In this document: piece after piece, positions 51,075 through 62,293 of the stretch | Layout: every line of letters begins with the position of its first letter | How positions within the stretch are numbered: position 1 is the stretch's first letter | Assembly (NCBI RefSeq): GCF_000430585.1 | Contig: NZ_AUMH01000013.1 | Coordinates: 1 to 64,000 of the forward strand | Direction of reading: 5' to 3' | Length of the DNA stretch: 64,000 nucleotides | Source of the DNA: Alicyclobacillus herbarius DSM 13609 | Lineage (GTDB): Bacteria; Bacillota; Bacilli; Alicyclobacillales; Alicyclobacillaceae | Notes under the pieces: generated by a model | Seen by the model: only the letters and a program-made list of their open reading frames with translations | Told to the model about the DNA's origin: nothing | Database searches by the model: none | Made by a program: the position numbers and the translations under genes

Positions 51075-51377
51075 ATGGACAAACAGTCGCTGTTTGTGCA
51101 GGTCGCAAACCTGGAGGAACGGATTGGCGAGTTGTACGTCGAACTGGGGTCGTTGAAACAGAAAATCCAGACCCTGATTGAGGAGAACCAGCACCTGGAG
51201 CAGGAGAAGGAACGCTGGAAGCGTTTAGCTACCGGCGAGACACAGGAGCCGGGTTCAGGTCTGGATAACCTGTACCGGATTTACCAAGAAGGGTTCCACA
51301 TCTGCAACGTCAAATACGGGAGTTTGCGTACGGAAGGCGAATGCCTGTTCTGTATGGGTTTTTTGAAAAAGAGTTAG
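51075..51377 (+). CDS. yabA: Replication initiation control protein YabA
   Basis: 100 residues. An N-terminal coiled coil (LFVQVANLEERIGELYVELG and LKQKIQTLIEENQHLEQE) and a C-terminal zinc site FHICNVKYGS ... ECLFCMGFL. It links DnaA to DnaN and limits initiation. Start ATG 51075 has only a weak GGGGA, so coupling to yaaT is likely. An upstream in-frame extension reads through the yaaT end and is not used. Confidence 0.93.
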   Translation: MDKQSLFVQVANLEERIGELYVELGSLKQKIQTLIEENQHLEQEKERWKRLATGETQEPGSGLDNLYRIYQEGFHICNVKYGSLRTEGECLFCMGFLKKS

Positions 51378-51383
51378 TGAACA

Positions 51384-51411
51384 GGGGGACGGCAGGCGGC
51401 CGTCCCCTTCG
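51384..51411 (+). terminator. Terminator-like hairpin after yabA
   Basis: GGGGACGG pairs with CCGTCCCC (about 51385-51392 / 51400-51407), then TTCGTTG. Confidence 0.5.
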
Positions 51412-51467
51412 TTGTCAGCACAGCGCTCGCGCTGGGACAGCCGCATGGATGCCTTCAGGAGGGTAGC

Positions 51468-52445
51468 ATGATATCGGTCCAGGACAGTTTTGTATCGGAG
51501 GCGCCTTGTCTCTGGGTGTGCAGTACCCCTATCGGCAATTTGCAGGACGTGACGTTTCGTCTGCTCGACGTGTTGCGGCAGGCGGATGTGATTTGCGCCG
51601 AAGACACACGTCAGACGCGCAAATTGCTCGCTCGCTACGAGATCCCGGGGAAGACGCTGGTCAGCTATCACCAACACAACCAGGCTTCGCGACGGGACGA
51701 CCTGCGTGGGTGGTGGGCGGAAGGCAAACGGATTGCGTTGGTGTCGGACGCGGGCACCCCGCTCTTGTCCGATCCGGGCGAAGACGCGGTAGCGTTGGCT
51801 GTGGAGGAGAAGATTCCGGTCATTCCGGTGCCGGGGCCGAGCGCCCTCTTGGCTGCCCTGGTCGCAAGCGGCTGTTCGATGCTGCCGTTCACGTTCATCG
51901 GATTCCTGCCTAGGTCCAACCGTGAGCTGAATGCGGTGCTGGAGGATGTCGCCACGCTGCCGGGCAGCGTCGTCTGCTACGAAGCCCCGCATCGGCTGGA
52001 GGGGACGTTGCAGCGCTTGGCGGAGCGCTTTCCGGGACGGCGGGTGGTGCTTGGACGGGAGCTGACCAAGCGGCATGAGCAGTTTATCCGGGGACCGGTG
52101 GAGGACGTGCTGAAATTCGTGCAAACCGAAGGCACGCGCGGAGAGTACGTGATTGTACTTGACGCAATTCGGCGGCTCGGCGAACGGGCTGCCGGGGCGG
52201 CGGGTCACGGTAGAGAGGTGCCGGCCGCTAAGGACGACCATGCCAGTGCAGTCCGTGGTGAGGGTGTGTCGGCCGCATCGCAGTCTGAGTCGCCCGCATC
52301 GCGGTTCGAGTCTGCCATGGCGGAGGTTCAGGCGCGCATGGTAGCCGGAGAGACGCACACCCAGGCGGTGCGCGAAGCGGCGAGAGCGCATGGTGTGCCG
52401 AGGCGGCGGTTATATCAGGCCACGCTTCCGGAGACAAAGGCTTAA
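51468..52445 (+). CDS. rsmI: 16S rRNA (cytidine(1402)-2'-O)-methyltransferase
   Basis: 325 residues. Tetrapyrrole-methylase fold: STPIGNLQDVTFRLLDVL, CAEDTRQTRKLL, ALVSDAGTPLLSDPGEDAVA, PGPSALLAALVASGC and VVLGRELTKRHEQFIRG. It has a Ser/Ala-rich linker (about 235-280) before a last helical part with ARAHGVPRRRLYQAT, somewhat longer than the Bacillus protein. AGGAGGGTAGC precedes ATG 51468. Confidence 0.94.
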   Translation: MISVQDSFVSEAPCLWVCSTPIGNLQDVTFRLLDVLRQADVICAEDTRQTRKLLARYEIPGKTLVSYHQHNQASRRDDLRGWWAEGKRIALVSDAGTPLLSDPGEDAVALAVEEKIPVIPVPGPSALLAALVASGCSMLPFTFIGFLPRSNRELNAVLEDVATLPGSVVCYEAPHRLEGTLQRLAERFPGRRVVLGRELTKRHEQFIRGPVEDVLKFVQTEGTRGEYVIVLDAIRRLGERAAGAAGHGREVPAAKDDHASAVRGEGVSAASQSESPASRFESAMAEVQARMVAGETHTQAVREAARAHGVPRRRLYQATLPETKA

Positions 52446-52516
52446 AAACATCAGACACAGCTCGCACGGCGCGATTGGCGGGCCGGGCGGCCCGCCAACG
52501 TAGGACACGTCAGATT

Positions 52517-52762
52517 TCAGGAGCTCATTTCCGCGATGCAGGATGGGCAGATGTTCTTACCTTTAAAGTGAATAATCTCGTCCGCTTGACCGCAGAAGAT
52601 GCAAGCCGGCTCGTATTTCTTCAGGATGATGCGGTCTCCGTCCACGTAGATTTCCAGTGCATCCTTTTCGGCAATCCCGAGTGTCCGTCGCAATTCAATC
52701 GGAATCACAACGCGTCCAAGCTCGTCCACCTTGCGCACAATGCCGGTCGACTTCACTTTCAT
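52517..52762 (-). CDS. abrB: AbrB-family transition-state regulator
   Basis: 81 residues. The N-terminal swapped-hairpin DNA-binding domain is nearly that of Bacillus AbrB (TGIVRKVDELGRVVIPIELR and LGIAEKDALEIYVDGDRIIL). The C-terminal part instead carries a small zinc-type pair CIFCGQADE and NICPSC, as in many thermophilic or clostridial relatives. Represses stationary-phase genes. ATG 52762 is used; GTG 52756 (closer to the Bacillus start and better spaced to AGGAG) is an equal alternative. Confidence 0.92.
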   Translation of the reverse strand: MKVKSTGIVRKVDELGRVVIPIELRRTLGIAEKDALEIYVDGDRIILKKYEPACIFCGQADEIIHFKGKNICPSCIAEMSS

Positions 52763-52885
52763 CACTCCTTAACATTGTTCCGAAAAGTCATTCAACCTCG
52801 GTGGGCCAGACTCCCAGGGTCAGATCCTTTTCGGGATGTCAGTGAATCGCTCACTGTTTTGCCAGTTGGGCGGGCATAAACGTGA

Positions 52886-52914
52886 TATTGTTTATTCCCA
52901 GGCTGTCGGTTCAA
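52886..52914 (-). promoter_or_regulatory. Candidate promoter of abrB
   Basis: Minus-strand -35 TTGAAC (52909-52914), 17-bp spacer, -10 ACAATA (52886-52891). A palindrome CAGTGA-ATCGC-TCACTG (52840-52856) lies in the leader. No further gene was seen between 52915 and 53240. Confidence 0.4.
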
Positions 52915-53240
52915 CCAATGCCTATCAGCCCAAATGACGCTTGGAATTACTGTAACTATACATGATAGCAAGATATTTGCATAGATCTTTTTGAAAAAGA
53001 ACCTTGAAAAATTCCAGGTCTCCCGCTTTTCACTCCTTCTGGACGCTGAATTCGCATTCGAAACGGCAGGACTTCCAGCGAAAAAGCCGATCCTGGGCTG
53101 GATGCGTGGTGTTTATTCCTCATCCTTGTCGGACGAAATTGGATGGTACATACATAACTGTAATTGGAGAACCTCGATTCTTAAGATACGACCAGATAGG
53201 AGTACCAGTCAATACAAACCTTTACGTTCGCGCCTGTCAT

Positions 53241-53269
53241 TTGACACCTTGTGGAGTTCCTGCTATATT
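53241..53269 (+). promoter_or_regulatory. Promoter of the metG T-box transcript
   Basis: Consensus -35 TTGACA (53241-53246), 17-bp spacer, -10 TATATT (53264-53269). Confidence 0.85.
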
Positions 53270-53282
53270 TCAAGCATTCAAT

Positions 53283-55648
<2,366 letters not shown>

Positions 55649-55649
<1 letters not shown>

Positions 55650-56455
55650 TGCTGTTTGACAGCCACTGCCACCTGTTTGACGAGCGGTTTCGCGACGACC
55701 TGCCGGCGGTCGTCGAACGGGCGCGTCAGGCTGGGGTAGAGGGGTTTGTGGTGCCGGCGGTGGACTTGGCCACCGCCGAGGAGGCCATCCGACTCACCCG
55801 TCAGTTCCCGGATGTGTATGCCGCAGTGGGGCTGCATCCAGAGTCGTTGAATACGCACACCGTGGCGGACATCCCCGCCGTACGCGCCTTGGCGGAAGAC
55901 GCGAAGGTGGTGGCAATTGGCGAGATTGGCCTTGATTACTACTGGAACACCGCGCCGCCGGATGTCCAACAGGCGGTGCTGCGGGCACAGCTGTGCCTGG
56001 CTAAGGAACTCGGACTGCCGGTCATCATTCACAATCGGGACGCGACGGAGGACACCGTGCGGTTGTTGGAGGAGGAGGCGGGCCCGACGCTCTGCGGCGT
56101 GATGCACTGTTTCAGCGCCGACTGGGAGGCGGCCGCACGCTGCCTGGCCATCGGGTTTTACATCTCGTTTGGCGGGCCGGTGACGTTCAAGCGCAACGAG
56201 GAGCTGCGCCAGGTCGCCGCCCGCGTCCCGGCTGACAGGCTGTTGATTGAGACGGACAGCCCGTACCTCTCCCCGCACCCTCTGCGTGGCAAGCGCAACG
56301 AACCGGAGCGGGTCCGTCTCGTCGCCGAGACACTGGCCCAGGTCCGCGGAGAGACTGTGGCCCAGGTGGCTGCGCAGACGACCGCCAACGCGCGCCGGCT
56401 GTTTGCCCTGCCCGCAACTGGGACGGACGAGGAGGACACGAAATCCCGTGGCTGA
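55649..56455 (+). CDS. tatD: TatD-family metal-dependent deoxyribonuclease
   Basis: 268 residues. TIM-barrel metal sites: DSHCHLFDERF (HxH), GEIGLDYYW, VIIHNRDATEDT, GVMHCFSADW, and LIETDSPYLSPHPLRGKRNE. The ATG overlaps the metG stop (TGATG), so coupled translation. Same place as yabD in Bacillus, ahead of the RNase M5 gene; yabE is missing between them. Confidence 0.94.
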
Positions 56456-57263
56456 GGTCGGACGTGATGAGGCGCTTTACTGTGCGGCGCGGCTTGATGA
56501 GGCAGAGCACAACACTACGCAGCGCAACAACGGGCGCCCTGGTGAATCGAGGCGCGGCCAGGCGGTGCGCGGCCGGCCAGCCCGCCAACGGCCGCGGTTT
56601 GCAGAGGTCATCGTGGTCGAAGGGATGCACGATAAGCAAAAGCTGGAGAGCGTCGTGGACGCGGATGTGTTCGTGGTCGGCGGTGACCGTGTCGGGCGCC
56701 GCGTACTGGACCAGCTGCGCCGAATTCGCGAGCGCCGGGGTCTCATCATTTTGACCGATCCGGACGGTCCTGGGGAGCGTATCCGCCGTCGCATTGACGC
56801 ACACGTTCCAGGTTGCCGGCACGCCTTCATCCCGCGACGAGAGGCGACCGACGGCCGCCGCGTGGGCGTGGAGCTGGCCAGCCGAGACGCCATCGTACGG
56901 GCGCTGGAGGGAGCTCGGGCTACCCGTATAAACAGCGCAGGTGGAAGGGAAGCTGAACCTGCCGTCGGCGAGGCACCCGGGCTGAACCTCAGGAACCAGG
57001 CCGCGGCCGGCACGGAGTTGGAACCGCCCCGGTTTACCCTCGCCGAGTTGACCGCCTGTGGGCTGGCTGGCAGTCCCGGTGCGGCTGTCTATCGGCAGAG
57101 GGTCGGCGAGGTTTTGGGCATCGGGGCCGGCAACGCGAAGTCGTTCGTCAAAAAGCTGAACCTCTTTGGCGTCACGCTTGCGGAGTGGGATGCGGCGCTC
57201 GCCGCCGTGCAACTTCCCACTGCGAAACTCGCCGCCGAGAAAGGGGATGAGGCGGGTGTCTGA
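56448..57263 (+). CDS. rnmV: Ribonuclease M5
   Basis: 271 residues. Toprim nuclease that matures 5S rRNA: VIVVEGMHDKQKLESVVDAD (catalytic Glu, residues about 50-69), LIILTDPDGPGERIRRRIDA (DxD), and HAFIPRREATDGRRVGVELA. Bacillus RnmV has about 186 residues; here there is an N-terminal extension of about 48 residues and an insert of about 40 (Ala/Gly/Glu-rich, about 168-205). GTG 56448 lies inside the end of tatD with AGGAGG 13 nt upstream. Overlaps ksgA by 8 nt. Confidence 0.9.
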   Translation: MAEVGRDEALYCAARLDEAEHNTTQRNNGRPGESRRGQAVRGRPARQRPRFAEVIVVEGMHDKQKLESVVDADVFVVGGDRVGRRVLDQLRRIRERRGLIILTDPDGPGERIRRRIDAHVPGCRHAFIPRREATDGRRVGVELASRDAIVRALEGARATRINSAGGREAEPAVGEAPGLNLRNQAAAGTELEPPRFTLAELTACGLAGSPGAAVYRQRVGEVLGIGAGNAKSFVKKLNLFGVTLAEWDAALAAVQLPTAKLAAEKGDEAGV

Positions 57264-58134
57264 GACCCTGGAATTGGTCAAGGCGGCCGACCTCAAACGG
57301 TTCTTGGCTCGACACGGGTTTACGCTGAAAAAGGGCCTGGGGCAGAACTTTCTCATCGACGGACGGGTACTAAACGCGATTGTCGAGGCGGCGGACATCG
57401 CCGAGACAGACGGAGTGTTGGAGATTGGTCCGGGCGCCGGGGTGTTGACACAGCGCTTGGCGACGAGGGCTAAACGGGTGGCGGCGGTGGAAAAGGACCA
57501 GGCGCTAAGGCCATTGTTGGCCGAGTCGCTGGCTGAGTTTCCGCACGTCCGCGTGCTCTTTGCCGATGTCCTTGAGGTCGACTTGGCCGGGCTTTGGTCC
57601 GAATTTACCGACTGCGCGCGGGTGCACGTGGTGGCTAATCTGCCCTATTACGTGACTACACCGATTTTGTTCCACATCCTGGAGTCGGATGTGAATGTCT
57701 CCAACATCCTCGTCATGGTGCAGAAAGAGGTGGCCGACAGGCTCGCGGCGCCGCCAGGGGGCAAGGCTTACGGGGCGCTGTCGGTGATGGTTCAGTACCG
57801 GGCCGAGGTGGAGCGGGTGGTGACGGTGTCGCCCTCCAGTTTTTTGCCTCCCCCGGGCGTCGATTCGGTCGTCGTTCGTTTGACCTGCCGTCCACCCGTT
57901 TGTCCGGCCAAGCGCCTTGCCGACCTCCGAAGCGTGGTGCGGGCAGCCTTTGCCACCCGCCGTAAGACGCTGGCTAACGCCCTGTCCGGAGGGTTGGGTC
58001 TTAGCCGCGACGGCGCGCGGGAATTGTTGGAGACAGCCGGGATCCAACCGGATCGACGTGGGGAGACTTTGGGTTTGTGCGAATTTGTTCGACTTGCCAA
58101 CGCCTATACGGATAACCTGGGCCAGAACCGTTGA
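57256..58134 (+). CDS. rsmA: 16S rRNA dimethyladenosine transferase
   Basis: 292 residues. KsgA signatures: KGLGQNFLIDGRVLNAIVEA, SAM motif VLEIGPGAGVLTQRLA, catalytic NLPYY in VVANLPYYVTTPILFHIL, and RAAFATRRKTLANALS. Dimethylates A1518 and A1519. GTG 57256 lies about nine bases after AAAGGGG and fits the Bacillus length before the first motif; ATG 57247 touches that SD. The stop codon lies in the loop of an 11-bp hairpin. Confidence 0.94.
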   Translation: MSETLELVKAADLKRFLARHGFTLKKGLGQNFLIDGRVLNAIVEAADIAETDGVLEIGPGAGVLTQRLATRAKRVAAVEKDQALRPLLAESLAEFPHVRVLFADVLEVDLAGLWSEFTDCARVHVVANLPYYVTTPILFHILESDVNVSNILVMVQKEVADRLAAPPGGKAYGALSVMVQYRAEVERVVTVSPSSFLPPPGVDSVVVRLTCRPPVCPAKRLADLRSVVRAAFATRRKTLANALSGGLGLSRDGARELLETAGIQPDRRGETLGLCEFVRLANAYTDNLGQNR

Positions 58135-58145
58135 TTCTGGCCCAG
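58117..58145 (+). terminator. Hairpin around the rsmA stop codon
   Basis: CTGGGCCAGAA (58117-58127) and its exact complement (58135-58145), with the TGA in the loop. No T-run, so a weak terminator or RNA-stabilising structure. Confidence 0.45.
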
Positions 58146-58283
58146 CACGATTTCTGGCCCCAGTACCGTTTCGAGCGCCCGCTGCCTTTCAACCGGGGTG
58201 GTGTGCCTTTCTTCACTGCGGTTATTTGACATATACTGTTGACAAGGATAATTGCCCGACTGTTCATGCAGGAGGTGCGCGCG

Positions 58284-58766
58284 GTGTGGAGGTTCTTCAA
58301 TCCGACGCACGGCACGATGGACATCCAGGAGGTTGTCGAGGAACTGATTCATGAGGCGAAGAGCCATCCGCACGACGCGTTCCGTGTGATTATCGGCACG
58401 GATTCGCAGCCTAAGCCCCAAGATCAGTCCGTCACCTTCGTGTCGGCGGTCATTTTTCATCGCATCGGCAAAGGCGCCCGCTATTTCGTTCATCGGGATC
58501 GCCAGCCTTTCATGCGTTCTCTGCGGCAGCGGATGTTCGCGGAGGCTGGGTATTCCCTGCAGCTGGGCGCGCAGTTGTCGGAGGCGCTCAAGGCGCAAGG
58601 CTGCGATTGGCAGATTGAGGTGCATCTGGACGTTGGCGAAAAAGGAGCGACCAAGCAGTTGATTCGCGAGATTGTGGCCTGGATTACCGCCAGTGGCTAC
58701 GAGGCGCGCATCAAACCCGATTCCTACGGGGCCTCGAAGGTGGCAGATCGGTACACGAAGGTGTGA
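58284..58766 (+). CDS. YkuK-like RNase H-fold protein (DUF458)
   Basis: 160 residues. The family part reads FRVIIGTDSQPKPQDQSVTF (first Asp of an RNase H-like site), VIFHRIGKGARYFVHRDRQP, IEVHLDVGEKGATKQLIREI and ARIKPDSYGASKVADRYTK. The family is predicted nuclease-like; no activity is known to me. GTG 58284 has AGGAGG eight bases ahead. Inserted between ksgA and yabG. Confidence 0.85.
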   Translation: MWRFFNPTHGTMDIQEVVEELIHEAKSHPHDAFRVIIGTDSQPKPQDQSVTFVSAVIFHRIGKGARYFVHRDRQPFMRSLRQRMFAEAGYSLQLGAQLSEALKAQGCDWQIEVHLDVGEKGATKQLIREIVAWITASGYEARIKPDSYGASKVADRYTKV

Positions 58767-58788
58767 AAACCGGTCTGCCACTTTGCAT

Positions 58789-59622
58789 CTAGCGGGTCAT
58801 CCGGATTTCCGCTGTGGCCGCCAGCCGGGCTAGCACATCGAGCCGTCGCGTGCTTGCCAACCCAACGTGGCTGCGCCCGCGCCAGTGCCGGCCTGGCGGA
58901 CGGGCGAGCAAGAATCGTGCCGCCTCGACGGCATCGCCCAGTAAGGTCTCACGCATGCGTGCCTGGTGGGCGGCCCCACGGGTTTTATCGCCACGGATGC
59001 GCACATTGAACACGAGCCTCGGCACGACCGCCATCGGGACGCCCTGACGCAGGCAGTGCGCGAAGAACAGCCCAGGCTGGTGCAGCCACCACGGCGATAC
59101 GCGGGTGAACGCCTCGCGCCGGATAAAGAGGGGCAGTTCAGGCACTGCCGCGCCCTGCAGGTGGGGGGCGAAGCGGTGGGCCAAATCCCGATAGATGCGC
59201 GCGTCGGTCCGGAGCGGACGGTGCCGGCTGTCGGCGTAGGCCACCCAGGCGCCACTCTCCCGGGCGGCCTGTAAAAAGGCGGCCAGCTGAGGTCCGAAAC
59301 CGCCGCCCCAGTCGCCGTCCACAAACACGTATGCGGCCGCCCGAGGGAAATCGCGCAGGCCCACGTAGGCGCCATACGCCCGTCCAACATCCGGCCCCAG
59401 TGGTTCCGCCACTTCGAGCACCCGCAGCGTTCTCCCAGTGGCTGCCCACATCAGGGCGGTCGCGCGGGCCAAGGCGGCGGTCTCGTCCTGGGACCCGTTG
59501 TTGATGACGATGCAGGCCCCGACGCCCGCGCGCATGAGCTGCCCCAGGACATGGCGAATTCGGCCCGCTTCGTTGCGCGCGGCGACCACGGCACAGACCG
59601 CGTGCTCCGACTCCCTTCCCAC
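58789..59622 (-). CDS. Glycosyltransferase family 2 protein
   Basis: 277 residues. GT-A start CAVVAARNEAGRIRHVLGQL, then CIVINNGSQDETAALARA and the DxD-type metal site AYVFVDGDWGGGF (residues about 96-108). There is no membrane helix. The target is unknown; being next to yabG it may belong to spore-surface modification, which is only inference. GTG 59622 follows GAGAGGTGA. It is divergent from yabG. Confidence 0.82.
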   Translation of the reverse strand: MGRESEHAVCAVVAARNEAGRIRHVLGQLMRAGVGACIVINNGSQDETAALARATALMWAATGRTLRVLEVAEPLGPDVGRAYGAYVGLRDFPRAAAYVFVDGDWGGGFGPQLAAFLQAARESGAWVAYADSRHRPLRTDARIYRDLAHRFAPHLQGAAVPELPLFIRREAFTRVSPWWLHQPGLFFAHCLRQGVPMAVVPRLVFNVRIRGDKTRGAAHQARMRETLLGDAVEAARFLLARPPGRHWRGRSHVGLASTRRLDVLARLAATAEIRMTR

Positions 59623-59735
59623 CGTATCACCTCTCTCCTTCCCGCGTGTATCCCGCCTGTGTCCCGCGTGTCACGGCACCGCCCGCGCGACATATCCTGA
59701 AATCAGTACGGCCCCGATACGGGAGGGGGATTCGC

Positions 59736-60596
59736 GTGGTACAGGCGGGAGATTACGTCGCACGCAAATCATATGGAAAAGACCTGTGTTTTGTCATCGT
59801 CGAAATCGACGAGGAAACCCAGACCGCCATTCTCAAAGGCATCGACGTACGACTGATGGCCGACGCCCCACTGGATGACCTGGAGGTCGTCAGTGAAGAG
59901 GAATTACGTCAATACGAGGCCTATCGGCACCACCTCGAAGACCAGTGTGTACGGCTGATTCGATCTCGGCGGGAAAAAGAATCGGAGAAGCTGTCCCTAC
60001 GCAAGGAGGCGCGGTTTGAATCCAATCCTGATTTTTTTGAGCGGCCCGGACGGGTTCTCCACCTCGATGGCGACGGGACGTATTTGCAGAAGTGTTTAGC
60101 GATGTACCAAGAACTCGGTATCCGGGCCTTTGGCGAACACATGTCCGAGTCGCGCATGCCCGAAGCCGTCCGGTCCCTGTTAGAGAAATATGAACCGGAT
60201 ATCCTCATCATCACTGGCCACGACGGTGTCATTCGGAAGGGCAAAGACCTGTCGGATATCCGCAACTACCGCAATTCGCTCCATTTCGTGCACACCGTAC
60301 AAAACGCCCGCAGGCACTCGCGGAGCATGGATGATTTGGTCATCATCGCGGGGGCGTGCCAGTCCCACTTCGAGTCCCTGCTGGACGCGGGGGCGAACTT
60401 TGCCAGTTCGCCGCAGCGCATCATGATTCACGCGCTCGATCCGGTCTTTATTGCGGAGAAGGTGGCCTACACGCCGATTAACCAGACGGTGAATGTGTAC
60501 GATGTCGTGCAGTCGACGTACACAGGTACCGATGGCATCGGCGGTCTTGAGTCGCGTGGAAAATATCGATTGGGACTGCCGAAATCGCTGTATTGA
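59736..60596 (+). CDS. yabG: Sporulation-specific protease YabG
   Basis: 286 residues. The full family pattern is seen: AGDYVARKSYGKDLCFVIVE, GRVLHLDGDGTYLQKCLAMY, DILIITGHDGVIRKGK, FVHTVQNARRHSRSMDDLVI, and IAGACQSHFESLLDAGANFA with the probable nucleophile Cys and the His region before it. It trims spore coat proteins such as SpoIVA and SafA. GTG 59736 follows GGGAGGGGG. veg follows with its own promoters. Confidence 0.94.
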   Translation: MVQAGDYVARKSYGKDLCFVIVEIDEETQTAILKGIDVRLMADAPLDDLEVVSEEELRQYEAYRHHLEDQCVRLIRSRREKESEKLSLRKEARFESNPDFFERPGRVLHLDGDGTYLQKCLAMYQELGIRAFGEHMSESRMPEAVRSLLEKYEPDILIITGHDGVIRKGKDLSDIRNYRNSLHFVHTVQNARRHSRSMDDLVIIAGACQSHFESLLDAGANFASSPQRIMIHALDPVFIAEKVAYTPINQTVNVYDVVQSTYTGTDGIGGLESRGKYRLGLPKSLY

Positions 60597-60600
60597 CCCA

Positions 60601-60671
60601 TTGACAACGAAAATCGAGCCCTGATATAATGTTTAACCTGGTTGACTTATATCCTCCTTCCATGGTATAAT
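60601..60671 (+). promoter_or_regulatory. Two tandem sigma-A promoters of veg
   Basis: P1: TTGACA (60601-60606), 18-bp spacer, TATAAT (60625-60630). P2: TTGACT (60642-60647), 18-bp spacer, TATAAT (60666-60671). Both are near-consensus and 41 bp apart. Confidence 0.85.
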
Positions 60672-60693
60672 CGCCCGTGGAAAGAGGTGGTGT

Positions 60694-60975
60694 GTGTTGG
60701 CCAGAAATGCGCTCCACGACATCAAGAGTAGTCTCGATGAACTCATCGGGGAGAAGGTTTTGCTGCGGGCGAACGGCGGTCGCCGGAAAACCATTGAACG
60801 CAGCGGGGTTCTGGAAGAAACATACCCGTCCGTGTTCGTGGTTCGCCTAGATCCATCCGACGGTTCATTCGAACGGGTCTCGTACAGTTACGCGGACTTG
60901 TTGACAGAAACGGTCGAGTTGATGGTCTGTAAAAACGGGGATAACGTCAAGGTTACGTATACACAGTCGCAATAA
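60694..60975 (+). CDS. veg: Veg protein
   Basis: 93 residues. [20 protein letters not shown] is the family hallmark, with [20 protein letters not shown]. In Bacillus Veg stimulates biofilm matrix genes and is driven by a very strong promoter. GTG 60694 is used; TTG 60697 is spaced better from GAGGTGG and may be the true start. Single gene between strong promoters and a strong terminator. Confidence 0.93.
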   Translation: MLARNALHDIKSSLDELIGEKVLLRANGGRRKTIERSGVLEETYPSVFVVRLDPSDGSFERVSYSYADLLTETVELMVCKNGDNVKVTYTQSQ

Positions 60976-61010
60976 ATCATCCTGGGCGCCTGTAAGCGTC
61001 CGGGTATGCG

Positions 61011-61037
61011 AAGACGGCCAAGGGCCGTCTTTTTTTT
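61011..61037 (+). terminator. Terminator of veg
   Basis: A 9-bp stem AAGACGGCC / GGCCGTCTT (61011-61019 / 61023-61031), 3-nt loop, followed by a run of T to 61037. Confidence 0.92.
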
Positions 61038-61145
61038 GTCAAGATTTGCGAGTTTGGAATCGGTTGGGGCTACGGAGACTACGACTGGCCGTCAATCACG
61101 CCGCGCTTCGCAGTCGCGAAGCGTAAGTGAGAAGGGGGCAAAACG

Positions 61146-61325
61146 ATGGGTCGACGCAGAGGTACCATGTCGGATGAGCTGAAGCTGGAACTGGCGAAGG
61201 AACTCGGTTTCTACGACACGGTTCAGCGTGATGGCTGGGGGGCTATTACCACCCGCGACGCCGGCAATATGGTCAAGCGCGCCATCGAGATTGCGGAGGA
61301 GTCTCTGGCCGAGCAGAAACGCTAG
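61146..61325 (+). CDS. sspF: Small acid-soluble spore protein SspF-type
   Basis: 59 residues from ATG 61146 (AAGGGGG upstream). The sequence starts [20 protein letters not shown], continues [20 protein letters not shown] and ends with a helix [13 protein letters not shown]. It is an alpha/beta-type minor SASP that coats spore DNA. The gene is in the Bacillus position after veg and is not among the longer ORFs because of its size. Confidence 0.93.
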   Translation: MGRRRGTMSDELKLELAKELGFYDTVQRDGWGAITTRDAGNMVKRAIEIAEESLAEQKR

Positions 61326-61365
61326 CCACAGACAGACGAAACCTTCATCTGCGATATGACGGCCG

Positions 61366-61389
61366 CCGGGGGCAGACGCCCCCGGTTTT
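61366..61389 (+). terminator. Terminator of sspF
   Basis: Stem CCGGGGGC / GCCCCCGG (61366-61373 / 61378-61385), 4-nt loop, TTTT. Confidence 0.85.
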
Positions 61390-61455
61390 CTGCATACTGG
61401 ATTTTTTGCGCGGACAGACTAGCACATGTGTTGTTTTCAGCTAAGGAGGGACCGA

Positions 61456-62289
61456 ATGTCGGATATGCCTGGCCCATTGGTCATCATCGGCGGCGCCGAG
61501 GATAAGCAGGGGGAATGCCGCATTTTACGCGAGTTTATGCGGCTTGGTGGGGATAGGCACGCACACGTGCTCGTCATGACGGTGGCCACCGAGCTGCCGG
61601 TTGAGGTGGGGATGGAGTACGTGGACGTGTTTCGCCGCTTGGGGGCGGCGGACGTCCGGACATTTGACGTGTCTCATCGCAACGCCGCGAATACAGACAG
61701 CGCGGTGCAGTTTATCGAAGACGCCACCTGCATCTTTTTCACCGGCGGCGACCAGATGCGCATCACCAAGCTGCTCGGTGGGACCCGCGTAGACGCGGCT
61801 TTGCACAACGCGCTCGCTCGTGGCGTTCCACTTGGCGGAACCAGCGCCGGCGCGTCGATGATGTCAAGTACGATGATTGTTGATGGGGAAGGGGAGACCA
61901 ACCCGCGCATTGCCGTCGTCGATATGGCGCCGGGAATGGAATTCCTCGATGGGGTTGTCATCGATCAGCACTTTGCCCAGCGCGGGCGGTTGGGGCGATT
62001 GGTTTCGGCGGTCGCACAGTACCCTCACCACCTGGGTCTTGGCATCGACGAGGACACGGCAATCGTTGTGGAAAACGGCGTCTTTCGCGTGATAGGCCGG
62101 GGTGCGGTCAGTGTGGTCGACGCCGGCGGTGTCACGTATTCCAACCTGGAGGCGGTGGAATCCGACGAGGCGTTGTGTCTGTGCGGCATTCAGCTGCACA
62201 TTCTGCCGCAGGGATACGGGTTTCATCTGCGCGACAGGAGACCGATAACCGACTGGAAAGCGTACCAGTCTGGGGCTGCAAGGAGCTGA
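61456..62289 (+). CDS. cphB: Cyanophycinase
   Basis: 277 residues. Serine-type exopeptidase that cuts cyanophycin into beta-Asp-Arg dipeptides. The start LVIIGGAEDKQGECRILREF, CIFFTGGDQMRITKLLGGT, nucleophile Ser in PLGGTSAGASMMSSTMIVDG (residue about 133) and DQHFAQRGRLGRLVSAVAQY are those of CphB. It lacks a signal peptide, so it is intracellular. ATG 61456 follows AAGGAGGG. cphA starts 4 nt after its stop: one operon. Confidence 0.95.
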   Translation: MSDMPGPLVIIGGAEDKQGECRILREFMRLGGDRHAHVLVMTVATELPVEVGMEYVDVFRRLGAADVRTFDVSHRNAANTDSAVQFIEDATCIFFTGGDQMRITKLLGGTRVDAALHNALARGVPLGGTSAGASMMSSTMIVDGEGETNPRIAVVDMAPGMEFLDGVVIDQHFAQRGRLGRLVSAVAQYPHHLGLGIDEDTAIVVENGVFRVIGRGAVSVVDAGGVTYSNLEAVESDEALCLCGIQLHILPQGYGFHLRDRRPITDWKAYQSGAARS

Positions 62290-62293
62290 ATCC

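Noticed and set aside
52801..52860. A further copy of the TCCGGAAAGGGGTCAG repeat (GGTCAGATCCTTTTCGGG)
   Set aside because: Too many differences and no inverted partner; counted as chance likeness.
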